Source of the DNA: Lachnospiraceae bacterium
GTDB taxonomy: Bacteria > Bacillota > Clostridia > Lachnospirales > Lachnospiraceae
NCBI GenBank assembly: GCA_016286035.1
Contig: JAEERY010000022.1
Coordinates: 1 to 34,152 of the forward strand
Reading direction: 5' to 3'
Length of the DNA: 34,152 nt
Below are positions 16,552-25,100 of this stretch, one piece after another. Every line of letters begins with the position of its first letter. Within the stretch, counting starts at the first letter, position 1. The notes below the pieces were generated by a model. That model was not told the origin of the DNA and searched no databases. It saw nothing but the letters and a program-made list of their open reading frames with translations. The translations under genes and the position numbers were made by a program.

Positions 16552-16968
16552 ATGAAAATAATGGTCAGTGCCTGTCTGTTAGGACACAAGTGCAAATATA
16601 ACGGCAAAGACAACTACAGCGAAAAAGTCATAGAGTATGTAAAAGGTCATGAAGTTATACCGGTATGTCCAGAAGTAGAGGGAGGTCTCCCAGTGCCGAG
16701 ACTTCAATGTGAGATATGTAACGGAGCCGTGATAAATATCAATGGTGAAAGCAAAGACGCTGAATTCAGAAAGGGTGCTGAAATCTGTCTTAAAAAAGCT
16801 CTGGATGAAAAGGTTGATCTTGCAATACTTCAATCAAGGAGTCCTTCCTGTGGTGTAAAGACGGTGTATAACGGCAGATTTGACGGCACTCTTGTTGACG
16901 GCAAGGGTGTATTTGCAAAGATGCTTGATGAAAATGGGATAAAGACCTTTGATGTAGAGGACATATAA
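16552..16968 (+). CDS. DUF523 family protein
   Basis: The 138-residue protein matches DUF523, a widespread small cytosolic family. Hallmarks are VSACLLGHKCKYNG at the N-terminus, VCPEVEGGLPVPR in the middle with CEIC after it, and LQSRSPSCGVK in the second half. The conserved cysteines (SACLLG, CPE, SCG) suggest a metal or iron-sulfur site or thiol chemistry, but no reaction is established that I can state with confidence. A weak GGGTG site precedes the ATG and an extended -10 promoter lies 51 bases upstream. An unknown gene follows one base after the stop, so the two are likely co-expressed. Confidence 0.92.
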   Translation: MKIMVSACLLGHKCKYNGKDNYSEKVIEYVKGHEVIPVCPEVEGGLPVPRLQCEICNGAVININGESKDAEFRKGAEICLKKALDEKVDLAILQSRSPSCGVKTVYNGRFDGTLVDGKGVFAKMLDENGIKTFDVEDI

Positions 16969-16969
16969 G

Positions 16970-17335
16970 ATGAAAGACCTATATCAAAGCATCAAAGATA
17001 AACTGATATCAAGAACAAAACAGATTGAATCGCTGGATGAATGGCTCTTTATAACCGTAAATACCATGAAAGCCATAGTAGATAACTCTAATAAAGATGA
17101 GATTGATATTGTGATTCAGGTGGCTGATATGCAGGATACTGAACAGATACAGAGATTCTATGACTTGATCCAGGGGAAATATGGCGGAGAAGGTTTTTCT
17201 TGCCGGAATGATGAGAGATATTATTATCTGAGTTCAATAGTCGCGAAGTATCCGCCAACAGAGCTTAGCGAAAAAGACAGGGAAAATGTTCGAGGATATA
17301 TAGATTATAATCACTTCTTTTTGTATGAAATATAA
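16970..17335 (+). CDS. Hypothetical protein, co-transcribed with the DUF523 gene
   Basis: The 121-residue acidic protein is not recognised. It starts with an amphipathic basic helix (LYQSIKDKLISRTKQ), then mixed segments including IDIVIQVADMQDT and an aromatic stretch ERYYYLSSIVAKYPP, and ends with YNHFFLYEI. No membrane segment or catalytic motif is visible. The ATG follows the DUF523 stop by one base, and GAGG at 16957-16960 is nine bases upstream, so translation is credible. A fresh promoter for the next gene lies 80 bases downstream. Confidence 0.65.
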   Translation: MKDLYQSIKDKLISRTKQIESLDEWLFITVNTMKAIVDNSNKDEIDIVIQVADMQDTEQIQRFYDLIQGKYGGEGFSCRNDERYYYLSSIVAKYPPTELSEKDRENVRGYIDYNHFFLYEI

Positions 17336-17414
17336 AAGTAAATTGTATGAAGGATATAATGCAGAAGTAAGAACACTGTTGGTTTACATAAATCAAATGC
17401 GTCACAGTATAAAT

Positions 17415-17423
17415 TGGTATAAT
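17415..17423 (+). promoter_or_regulatory. Extended -10 promoter for the membrane pentapeptide-repeat gene
   Basis: TGGTATAAT (17415-17423) is a perfect extended -10 without a good -35. The start codon is about 130 bases downstream, leaving a leader in which I see no further structure. Confidence 0.55.
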
Positions 17424-17551
17424 GATTTGATGAAATATTTACCTGATAGCAAGAGACGTACAAATAGTATTTGTTACGCATGCTTTAGTAAAATATATTA
17501 ATAGCTTTGATAGGTACCAGGCAAGAACATAGATTGACAGAAAGGAAGAAG

Positions 17552-18889
17552 ATGGCAGGTATGAAGCTGAGAAAGACCAGTGCTGCATACAAATACCTTT
17601 TGGTCATACCGATAGTAATGATCATCGATCTAGGCATATTTATGCTTGTATCGAGATTTCTTGGCAAAACAGCAACGATCATCATCTCTGTCGTACTTGG
17701 TCTTTTATCACTAGCCGTCATAGTCTTCTTTGTTCTGGTAGTTATAGTAAAGCTTAGGAATATAAAAGCATATAATGAAAAAGTAAAAAAAGCCATGAAA
17801 GCACAGCAGGCTCAGAAGAAGGCTGAACCTGAAAAGAAAGAACAACCAAAAGAGAAGCCTCAACTTAAGGAGGAAGAGCTTAAAGAGAAGCCTCAGCTAA
17901 AGGCAGAAGAGCCTGTGAAGAATGAACAGCCTAAAGAAGAAAAGACTGTCGAGAAGGCTAAACCAAAGGAAGAACTGGTAGAAGAGAAAGAACCACCTAA
18001 GACAGAAAAGCCTATAGAACACAAAGAGGATAAAAAGCCAAATCTATCTCTTGATGATACACAACCTTTGATAATGCCTGAGATTGATGAATCATTACCT
18101 GAGATAAACTTTGAACCTGTAAAGGTAGCACAGGATGGTAAAGATATAGATAAACTTAAAGATGAGCATGGAAGAGTGAGGACTTCATTTAAGAATGAGA
18201 ATCTTTCAAACATGGACTTCTCAAATGTGGATGCAGCAAACAGTGACTTCTCAGGTGCTGACTTAAGTGGAAGTAACTTCTCCGGAGCAGATCTTAAAAA
18301 GACAAACTTAAGTGGAGCTGACCTTACCGGAGCATGTTTTGAAGGTGCTGATCTTACAAGTGCAAAACTGTCAAAAGCAAATCTTACGGACAGTGTATTT
18401 GACAATGCATGCCTTAACAAAGCAAGAGTTGATAACCTCAAAGCCGCAGGATCAAGCTTTAAACATGCAGATGTATCAAACATGAGCTTTTATAAAGCAG
18501 TACTTAAGAATGCTGACTTCTCAAACAGCAACGGTTATAACAGTGATTTCTCTTTTGCAGATCTTGAAGGAGCTAAGATAAGTTCAGCAAAGATGACCAA
18601 GATGAAGTTCGAGAATGTTAATCTCTCAAGTTCAGATCTTACAGAGACAGAGTTTAATGACTGTAACTTCTGGTGGGCAATACTTAATGGCGCAGATATG
18701 CAAGGCTGTACACTTGAGAACATAGATCTCAGTAACGCAGATCTTACCGATGCCAATGTTACAAATTCTCACCTTAGCGGCCTTGAATTATTCGAAGTAA
18801 CAGCAACAGGAGCAGACTTCAGAGGAAGTGAAATGAGTTCAGCAGACCAGTTCAAACTCTTTGAAAAGGGTGCGAACGTATTTGAATAA
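17552..18889 (+). CDS. Membrane-anchored pentapeptide-repeat protein with Pro/Glu/Lys linker
   Basis: The 445-residue protein has three parts. Two hydrophobic segments lie near the N-terminus (YLLVIPIVMIIDLGIFMLV and TIIISVVLGLLSLAVIVFFV). A highly charged repetitive linker follows (residues ~75-165) with recurring EKPQLK, EEPVK and PKEE units. A pentapeptide-repeat region (~205-440) has the A(D/N)Lxx pattern (SNMDFSNVDAANSDFSG, GADLTGACFEGADL), which folds as a right-handed quadrilateral beta-helix. The ATG at 17552 is chosen because AAAGGAAG precedes it; a TTG at 17507 would add 15 residues without a ribosome site. The linker would hold the beta-helix away from the membrane. Partner and function are unknown; the next gene also ends in pentapeptide repeats. 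Confidence 0.85.
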   Translation: MAGMKLRKTSAAYKYLLVIPIVMIIDLGIFMLVSRFLGKTATIIISVVLGLLSLAVIVFFVLVVIVKLRNIKAYNEKVKKAMKAQQAQKKAEPEKKEQPKEKPQLKEEELKEKPQLKAEEPVKNEQPKEEKTVEKAKPKEELVEEKEPPKTEKPIEHKEDKKPNLSLDDTQPLIMPEIDESLPEINFEPVKVAQDGKDIDKLKDEHGRVRTSFKNENLSNMDFSNVDAANSDFSGADLSGSNFSGADLKKTNLSGADLTGACFEGADLTSAKLSKANLTDSVFDNACLNKARVDNLKAAGSSFKHADVSNMSFYKAVLKNADFSNSNGYNSDFSFADLEGAKISSAKMTKMKFENVNLSSSDLTETEFNDCNFWWAILNGADMQGCTLENIDLSNADLTDANVTNSHLSGLELFEVTATGADFRGSEMSSADQFKLFEKGANVFE

Positions 18890-18928
18890 TCATAAGGATA
18901 CATTTGAATAAACGTATATAACAACGAA

Positions 18929-18953
18929 AAAGGCCGCTCACAACGCGGCCTTT
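18929..18953. terminator. GC-rich hairpin terminator after the pentapeptide-repeat gene
   Basis: Arms AAAGGCCGC (18929-18937) and GCGGCCTTT (18945-18953) pair perfectly around a 7-base loop. The A run before and T run after the GC core support intrinsic termination, although the T tract is short. It separates this gene from the NACHT gene. Confidence 0.75.
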
Positions 18954-19219
18954 AGTCGTACGGAGTATTAAAACTCGCATCTTGCAATGGAAATTGAAAG
19001 AAAAACGCTCTTGTTTTATCCACGAATATATACTAACAGGATAAGTGTAACAGTTGTGTATAATACTTATGAAATATATATTGTGACTGGTTTACAAACA
19101 CACCTGAATCATTTTAAAATCATATAGAAGAGGAATGATTAGACTAAGAGTGTTAAAAGAACTATAAACGTTTTATCGAGATTATCAGTATAAAAGATTT
19201 AGTATAGTTAGGGGGAAGT
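18954..19219 (+). other. Leader region of the NACHT gene
   Basis: No gene is seen in these 266 bases. A TATAAT box lies at 19059-19064 without a convincing -35, which would give a transcript leader of roughly 150 bases. AGGGGG at 19210-19215 is the ribosome site of the next gene. The stretch is very AT-rich and shows no strong hairpin. Confidence 0.4.
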
Positions 19220-22048
19220 ATGAATAAAATAATAACAAACAATCCTTACGTTGACCGTAAGATGATATTAGATACCTTTTGCTCTGGCGCTGTTGCTATG
19301 CAAGCTTTGATTAATCCTGTGGCGGCAATTTCTATGGCAGTAGCGGTAGAAATTATTAAATATGTAGCCAATACATGTCTGGATAATTATGAAAAAGGTA
19401 ATGAAGAAAACAAAAGCATAGAGAGTATATATGAATCATTAAGAAAATGTGAATCAATAAGTGAACTATCATATCCGGAGCGAGATAAGCTGATTGATAG
19501 AGCGTTTAGAATTATAAGTGATCTTGATAAAAATGATTTTGAAAAAATGGAACATGGTAACACAAGAGCTCTGGATAGCAAAATCATGGAAGTTGTAAAA
19601 AGTAAAGGGTTACAAACAAGTGCTGAAAACGAGAAACGTATAAGGGATATTATTGTCTTCGGAATTAATATGGCGTCTTTGTTTGAAGCTAAAGAACTTA
19701 TCTCATTTATCTTGAATGAGAATGATGCACGAAAAAAAGAGATTGATGAATTCAACAATAGATTAAGTAAAGTTGAAAATAATGTTGAAGAAATAAAGAA
19801 TCGTCCGATTCCAAGTGCAGAGCATAGTGAAGTTAGGTATACATATTCTACTGATAACATAAGGACTGAAATTGAGTATTATAAAGATAATTTCACAAAA
19901 CCTTTATATCTTCATAAGGATAATAAAGATGTTACTCTTAAGAATCTATTTGTTATCCCTAAAGTCAAGAAAAATGAGAGCAAAGTAAGTAAGAACTTAA
20001 GGGATTTTTTGATAGACGATTTTAATAATATGGACTCTCCGTTAGTAATGATAGGTGATGGAGGCAGCGGAAAAACTTCTGTTGTATCATGGCTGACTTA
20101 TCTGTATTATGGTAATTCTGGTGATAGTGAAGATGATAGATATAAAAAAGAAGATAGAGAAGCTATATTTGGAGATAGAGAACTCATTATTATAAGACTT
20201 CGCTTCTTGGATGTTCATAAAATTGAGAGTAATGGAATATTTGAAAGTATATGTGATTACATAGGGATACATCCTGACAAAAGAGATTTTTTTACAAATA
20301 AATATATTGTACTTGATGGCTTTGATGAATTGTACTTAAGTGAACTTGTAAAAGATTGGAATTCAAAGTTTGAAGCATTGTTAGGGAAATCTATTAAGAA
20401 TGCGAAACTGATTATTACATCACGCCCTGGCATAATAGAGGTGAATGAAAATGAATCAGATAATAATAGGATAGAGTACATATACATAAATCCATATGAG
20501 AGAAAAGAGAAAGAAAACTGGCTAGGATATTATAAGAAATATACTCGTGAGATAATAGATTGCAAAGTGGAAGAGTTCATTCTAAGCGATGATGAAGAAA
20601 GTGTTTTTGTTTATCCGCAATTATTATATATGGTTGCCGGCCAAAAAGAGAACTCAAATTGGAGAATAGATAATAAATGGTCATTGTATCACCATATCTT
20701 TTACGATGAACTAAGTGGAAAACCATATACTCAAGACTATGACTATTTAGAAGAAAAGAAAGATGATATATATGCATTAACGGAATTAATTGCATATGAT
20801 CTTTATAAGAAAAGATTTGTTAAGGAGTTTGATAACACAGATAACCAGGTTCATACGCTAATAGATGAACTTCAAAAGAATACTCCAAGGAAAATTAGTG
20901 ATGATTTGGTAGAAAGGTGTTTCTCACTTTGCTGTTTTTATAATAATGATATAAGTGAACGTAATAAAATTGAGTTTTTACATAATAATATAAGAGATTT
21001 TTTTATTGCAGAGTATCTTTATCGTAAGCTGAACGAGATTTTTAAAGATGTTGTTACAAACAAAGATTTCGAAAGCTGTTCGAAAGAAGAAATAGCTAAA
21101 AAATTATTTGGTTTATTCCAAGGAGTAGCAATACTAAAAGAAGCAGCAGAGTTTATGGCATTAAGAGCTCGATTCAACCGAGATTCAGAGAGTCCAGATG
21201 TTTTGAGTCAGTTTCTAACCAATAATATACCTGTGGCAAACTTGAGGGAAGAAAATGGGAAAATGCCTATACATGATTTGCTAAACGTGTGCTCAACAAA
21301 CTTAAACGTTTATAGTGAAGATATTAGCAAAAATGATAGAAGTATTGCGACAAAGATAGCCAATTTTCTGAATGATTTGATATCTGTTTTTACAGTGATT
21401 ATCAATTACATAGTAGATATCAAAAAACATGAGTTTATTAGAATGATATCACCATATAGGTTTGAATCTAATTATGTATTAGAAGTGGCATATGGTAATA
21501 GAAACGTGGACCGATATATTAATCTTAATCATGTCTATTTAGAGTATACAAACATGCAAGGTTTAAATCTTCGCGGTGCAAATATGGAAGAAACATACTT
21601 GGAAGGAGCAAGTTTTGATGGAGCCAATCTGATAGCTGCTAGATTAAATGGCGCAGACATGAGAAGTACCAGTATTGGTTTTGCGACGATGATTATTACG
21701 GATTTGTCTGGGGCTAATTTGCAAGAATCCCTTATGACAAAAACAGATTTATTTCATGCAAAACTAGAAAATGCGAATCTAAAGGGGGCCGGTTTAGACA
21801 GAGTTAGCTTGTTTGGGGCAGATTTATATAATGCAGATTTATCTAAGACTTCTTTATGTGGAGCAGAATTTTACCTTAAAGATATAAAAAGAGCTACTCA
21901 TTACGAAGAAGCAATATATAGTAAGAAAAAGGAACTCAATGATAAAATAATAGAATCTATAAAGGACGAAGACGAGGATATGTATATAGAATTACTCGAA
22001 AAAGAGTATAAAAGAACTCTTCAATCTGATATGCGTGAAGTGATGTAA
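19220..22048 (+). CDS. NLR-like NACHT ATPase with C-terminal pentapeptide repeats
   Basis: The 942-residue protein resembles bacterial NACHT defence ATPases. The N-terminus has a hydrophobic helical segment (~20-50, MQALINPVAAISMAVAVEI) and a coiled helical region (~50-200), possibly the effector part. The NACHT core shows VMIGDGGSGKTS (Walker A, ~275-286), YIVLDGFDEL (Walker B, ~360) and LIITSRPG (sensor, ~398), followed by helical subdomains with a conserved-looking FLHNNIRDFFIAEYL segment (~590). Residues ~770-890 are pentapeptide repeats (GLNLRGANMEETYLEG, DLSGANLQES, ADLYNADLSKTSL) in the place usually taken by ligand-sensing repeats. A charged helical tail follows. AGGGGG precedes the ATG. 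By family analogy it would sense a phage product and trigger cell shutdown; sensor and effector identities are inferred. Confidence 0.88.
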   Translation: MNKIITNNPYVDRKMILDTFCSGAVAMQALINPVAAISMAVAVEIIKYVANTCLDNYEKGNEENKSIESIYESLRKCESISELSYPERDKLIDRAFRIISDLDKNDFEKMEHGNTRALDSKIMEVVKSKGLQTSAENEKRIRDIIVFGINMASLFEAKELISFILNENDARKKEIDEFNNRLSKVENNVEEIKNRPIPSAEHSEVRYTYSTDNIRTEIEYYKDNFTKPLYLHKDNKDVTLKNLFVIPKVKKNESKVSKNLRDFLIDDFNNMDSPLVMIGDGGSGKTSVVSWLTYLYYGNSGDSEDDRYKKEDREAIFGDRELIIIRLRFLDVHKIESNGIFESICDYIGIHPDKRDFFTNKYIVLDGFDELYLSELVKDWNSKFEALLGKSIKNAKLIITSRPGIIEVNENESDNNRIEYIYINPYERKEKENWLGYYKKYTREIIDCKVEEFILSDDEESVFVYPQLLYMVAGQKENSNWRIDNKWSLYHHIFYDELSGKPYTQDYDYLEEKKDDIYALTELIAYDLYKKRFVKEFDNTDNQVHTLIDELQKNTPRKISDDLVERCFSLCCFYNNDISERNKIEFLHNNIRDFFIAEYLYRKLNEIFKDVVTNKDFESCSKEEIAKKLFGLFQGVAILKEAAEFMALRARFNRDSESPDVLSQFLTNNIPVANLREENGKMPIHDLLNVCSTNLNVYSEDISKNDRSIATKIANFLNDLISVFTVIINYIVDIKKHEFIRMISPYRFESNYVLEVAYGNRNVDRYINLNHVYLEYTNMQGLNLRGANMEETYLEGASFDGANLIAARLNGADMRSTSIGFATMIITDLSGANLQESLMTKTDLFHAKLENANLKGAGLDRVSLFGADLYNADLSKTSLCGAEFYLKDIKRATHYEEAIYSKKKELNDKIIESIKDEDEDMYIELLEKEYKRTLQSDMREVM

Positions 22049-22189
22049 GGCTTAGGGATAAGAGCAACAGAGAAGCATATTAGAGTAATAATATGATACT
22101 AGCCATAAAACTTTATGAAGAAGAGCTATGTTGAAGAATGAAAAGCATTCATAAAATATAGATATATAATCAAATAAACTGGGGTTCAT

Positions 22190-25100
22190 ATGGATACTAA
22201 AAAACTGGAACGCTGGGCACAGCAATTACTAGATACAGGAAGAAGGAATAACTTAATAAATTTCAAAGATACAAAAGCTTCAACCGCAGAGGTTGTCTTT
22301 CCTGATGCTGAGACATTTTATTCGAAATGTCTCAGTTCGTCGTCTTTCGAGATATATGATCCAAAGATAGCAGATAATGAAGATGACGAAGAAGCTGTAG
22401 TATCAGCTAATACAACAGAAGAATACAGTCAAGAATTAGTATCCGCAGACAAAATGAAAAAGAGCGAGTATATTGATCTGTATTCCTCAAAGATTCGTAA
22501 ATCAGATCAGATACTTATCTATGCAAAGACTCCAAACCCTATTACAGCGATTAAGAATATCGATAAGAAATCAAGAGACTTTCTTGAAGAAACAGGTGTT
22601 AATGTAGCATATATTGCATTCGGATTTGTACATTGGAAAGAAAATGAGAACTCTGAAATCATAAACAGAGCTCCGCTTTTGCTTGTTCCTATAACGCTTA
22701 AGAACGAGTCGGCTGTATCGCCATATTATATAAAGCTTACAGAAGATGATGTTGTAGTAAATCCTACATTCAGTTATCTGTTAGAGGCACAGTATGGCAT
22801 AAAGCTTCCTGAATATGAAGATGATGAATTATTATCTTCGTACCTTGAGAAAGTGCGTGATATTTTAGCTAAACTGCATTGGAAAGTTACTGATGATTGT
22901 AAGATTGGAATATTCTCATTCCTTAAGATAAACATGTACCACGATCTGAAGAATAATTCAGATAAGATACTTCAAAATGACAATGTTCGTATTCTTTTGG
23001 GAGAAAGTATCGAGAATCCTGAATCGACACAGATCGATAATGTTGAACTGGTTGAGAATGAGATAATAGATCTTCATACTGTTGTAGATGCAGACTCCAG
23101 CCAGATAGACGCAATCGAAATGGCTAAATCCGGAAAGAGTTTTGTACTGCAGGGACCTCCCGGTACAGGTAAGAGCCAGACAATCACAAATATTATTGCG
23201 GAGTGTTTGCATGATGGAAAGAGAGTACTGTTCGTATCAGAGAAGCTTGCAGCACTTTCTGTTGTATATGATAAATTGAAACAGGCAGGACTTGAAGAGT
23301 TCTGTCTGGAACTTCACAGTTACAAATCTAGTAAGAAAGAAGTAATAGCCGAACTATGCAAAACTTTAAGAGCAGATAGAAGTGTTGTATCTGCCAGAGC
23401 TGATGCAGAAGTACAGACTAAAGCTAAACTTCAAAAGCAACTTGATGATTATGCTGAAGAACTACATAAACCAATTCCCGGCATAAACAAATCATTATAT
23501 CAACTCTATGAGGCTCACTCTGCTCATAGACAGGCTCCGGAGATTGATCTTCCTATAAATGATATTGCAAAAAAGGATGAGACTTATCTTAATGAAGCTG
23601 TAAATCTCTTAAGCCAATATGAAGATTATATCCCTACTATAGGTGAAGATTACAAGAAAAATGAATGGTACGGATATAAGAGTCAGAATGGTTCATATGA
23701 GGCACAAAACAAGCTTAAACAGGATCTTCAGATAGTTATTAACGGTCTTGATGATTTCATACCAAAGGCAAAAGCATGCAAAGAAGATTATTCATTGGAT
23801 TTGGATACTCTGTTTGGTGCGGATAGATATATTCAGATGTTGAATGTTTTGTCAGCTACAGAGTTTTTGAAACCTAGTATGCTGACAAAAGAAAAGGTAA
23901 ACATCACACTTAACTCAACAAAGAATCTTAAGGAGTTAAGTGATCATGTAATAACTATAAGAGAATACCTTAATGATATCTTTGAAGAAAGCGTATATAA
24001 GATAGACGGTCAGGACTACTATAACAAGATGACAAAACTGTATTCAGGTAGTTTCTCAAGACTTTTCAATGCTGAGTATAAGAGTATGATCTCTGATATC
24101 AGACTGGCATCTAAAACAGGGAAAAAGCCTAACTATGATACAGCTACAGAGTATATGAAAGGCCTTTCTGACTATCAGGATTTCATGAATCGTTTTGATG
24201 AAGAGAAGAAGAACATTCAAGGATTGTTGGATCAAGATAAAATATCTGTCGATACAGACTGGGCTAGATTAAACACAGAACTTGATATAGTGAAAACATG
24301 CTTTGATAATGACCTGACAGCAGGAAGGATCGCAAGCATGTCTGATGATGAGTTTGATTTGGCTAAAGCAAGATTTGGTGAACATGCTAATATCCTGGCA
24401 GGATCGATCAATACATTCAAACAGCCGCTTTTGGATCTACAGAAAGACTTTGATAGTAGTGTTGAGTTTGAAAACATGTCATTGTATGAATTATCTGCAA
24501 AGATACAACGATGCATGAACTCAATAGATAAAGTTGAAAACTGGGTGAGATTCTATACATTACTCAAACAGCTTGAAGAGAGAGATCTACTGTCATTTGT
24601 AGACTGTGCAATAGAGAATAATGTTAGTAAAGATCAGATTGCAGACTCTTATCAGAGACTGTTCTTTAAACAGTGGATTAATCATGATATATATGAGAAG
24701 CCTGTAATAGCTGGTTTTACACGTATATCACAGGATAAGATTGTTGAGCAGTTTGCTCAAAAAGACAGACTGCAGTTTGAGATTAGTAAAGCCCAGATCA
24801 AAGCAGAACTATCTGCTAAAAGACCTTCGCTTGATATGATGGCCGGTGGAAGTGCAGTATCCATCTTGTTAAGAGAAGGGGAGAAGAAGCGTAAACAAAA
24901 GAGTATAAGAAAGCTTTTAGAAGAGACAGGAGATCTGGTTCAGCTTATAAAGCCATGCTTTCTTATGTCTCCGCTTAGTGTAAGTACATTCTTAAGTGAA
25001 AACAGTATAACTTTTGATACCGTAGTATTTGATGAAGCATCACAGATATTCCCGCAGGATGCTATTGGTGCTATTTATAGAGCAAAACAGCTTATTGTAG

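Noticed and set aside
17800-18030. Repeating EKPQLK/PKEE units considered as a tandem DNA repeat.
   Set aside because: The units vary in length and sequence and are explained by a low-complexity protein linker.
17893-18483. 196-codon reverse-strand open frame inside the pentapeptide-repeat gene.
   Set aside because: Antisense of repetitive codons; the product is a repetitive Ser/Ala/Leu sequence.
19387-19860. 157-codon reverse-strand open frame inside the NACHT gene.
   Set aside because: Antisense of an AT-rich helical region with Ser/Leu/Ile bias and no support.
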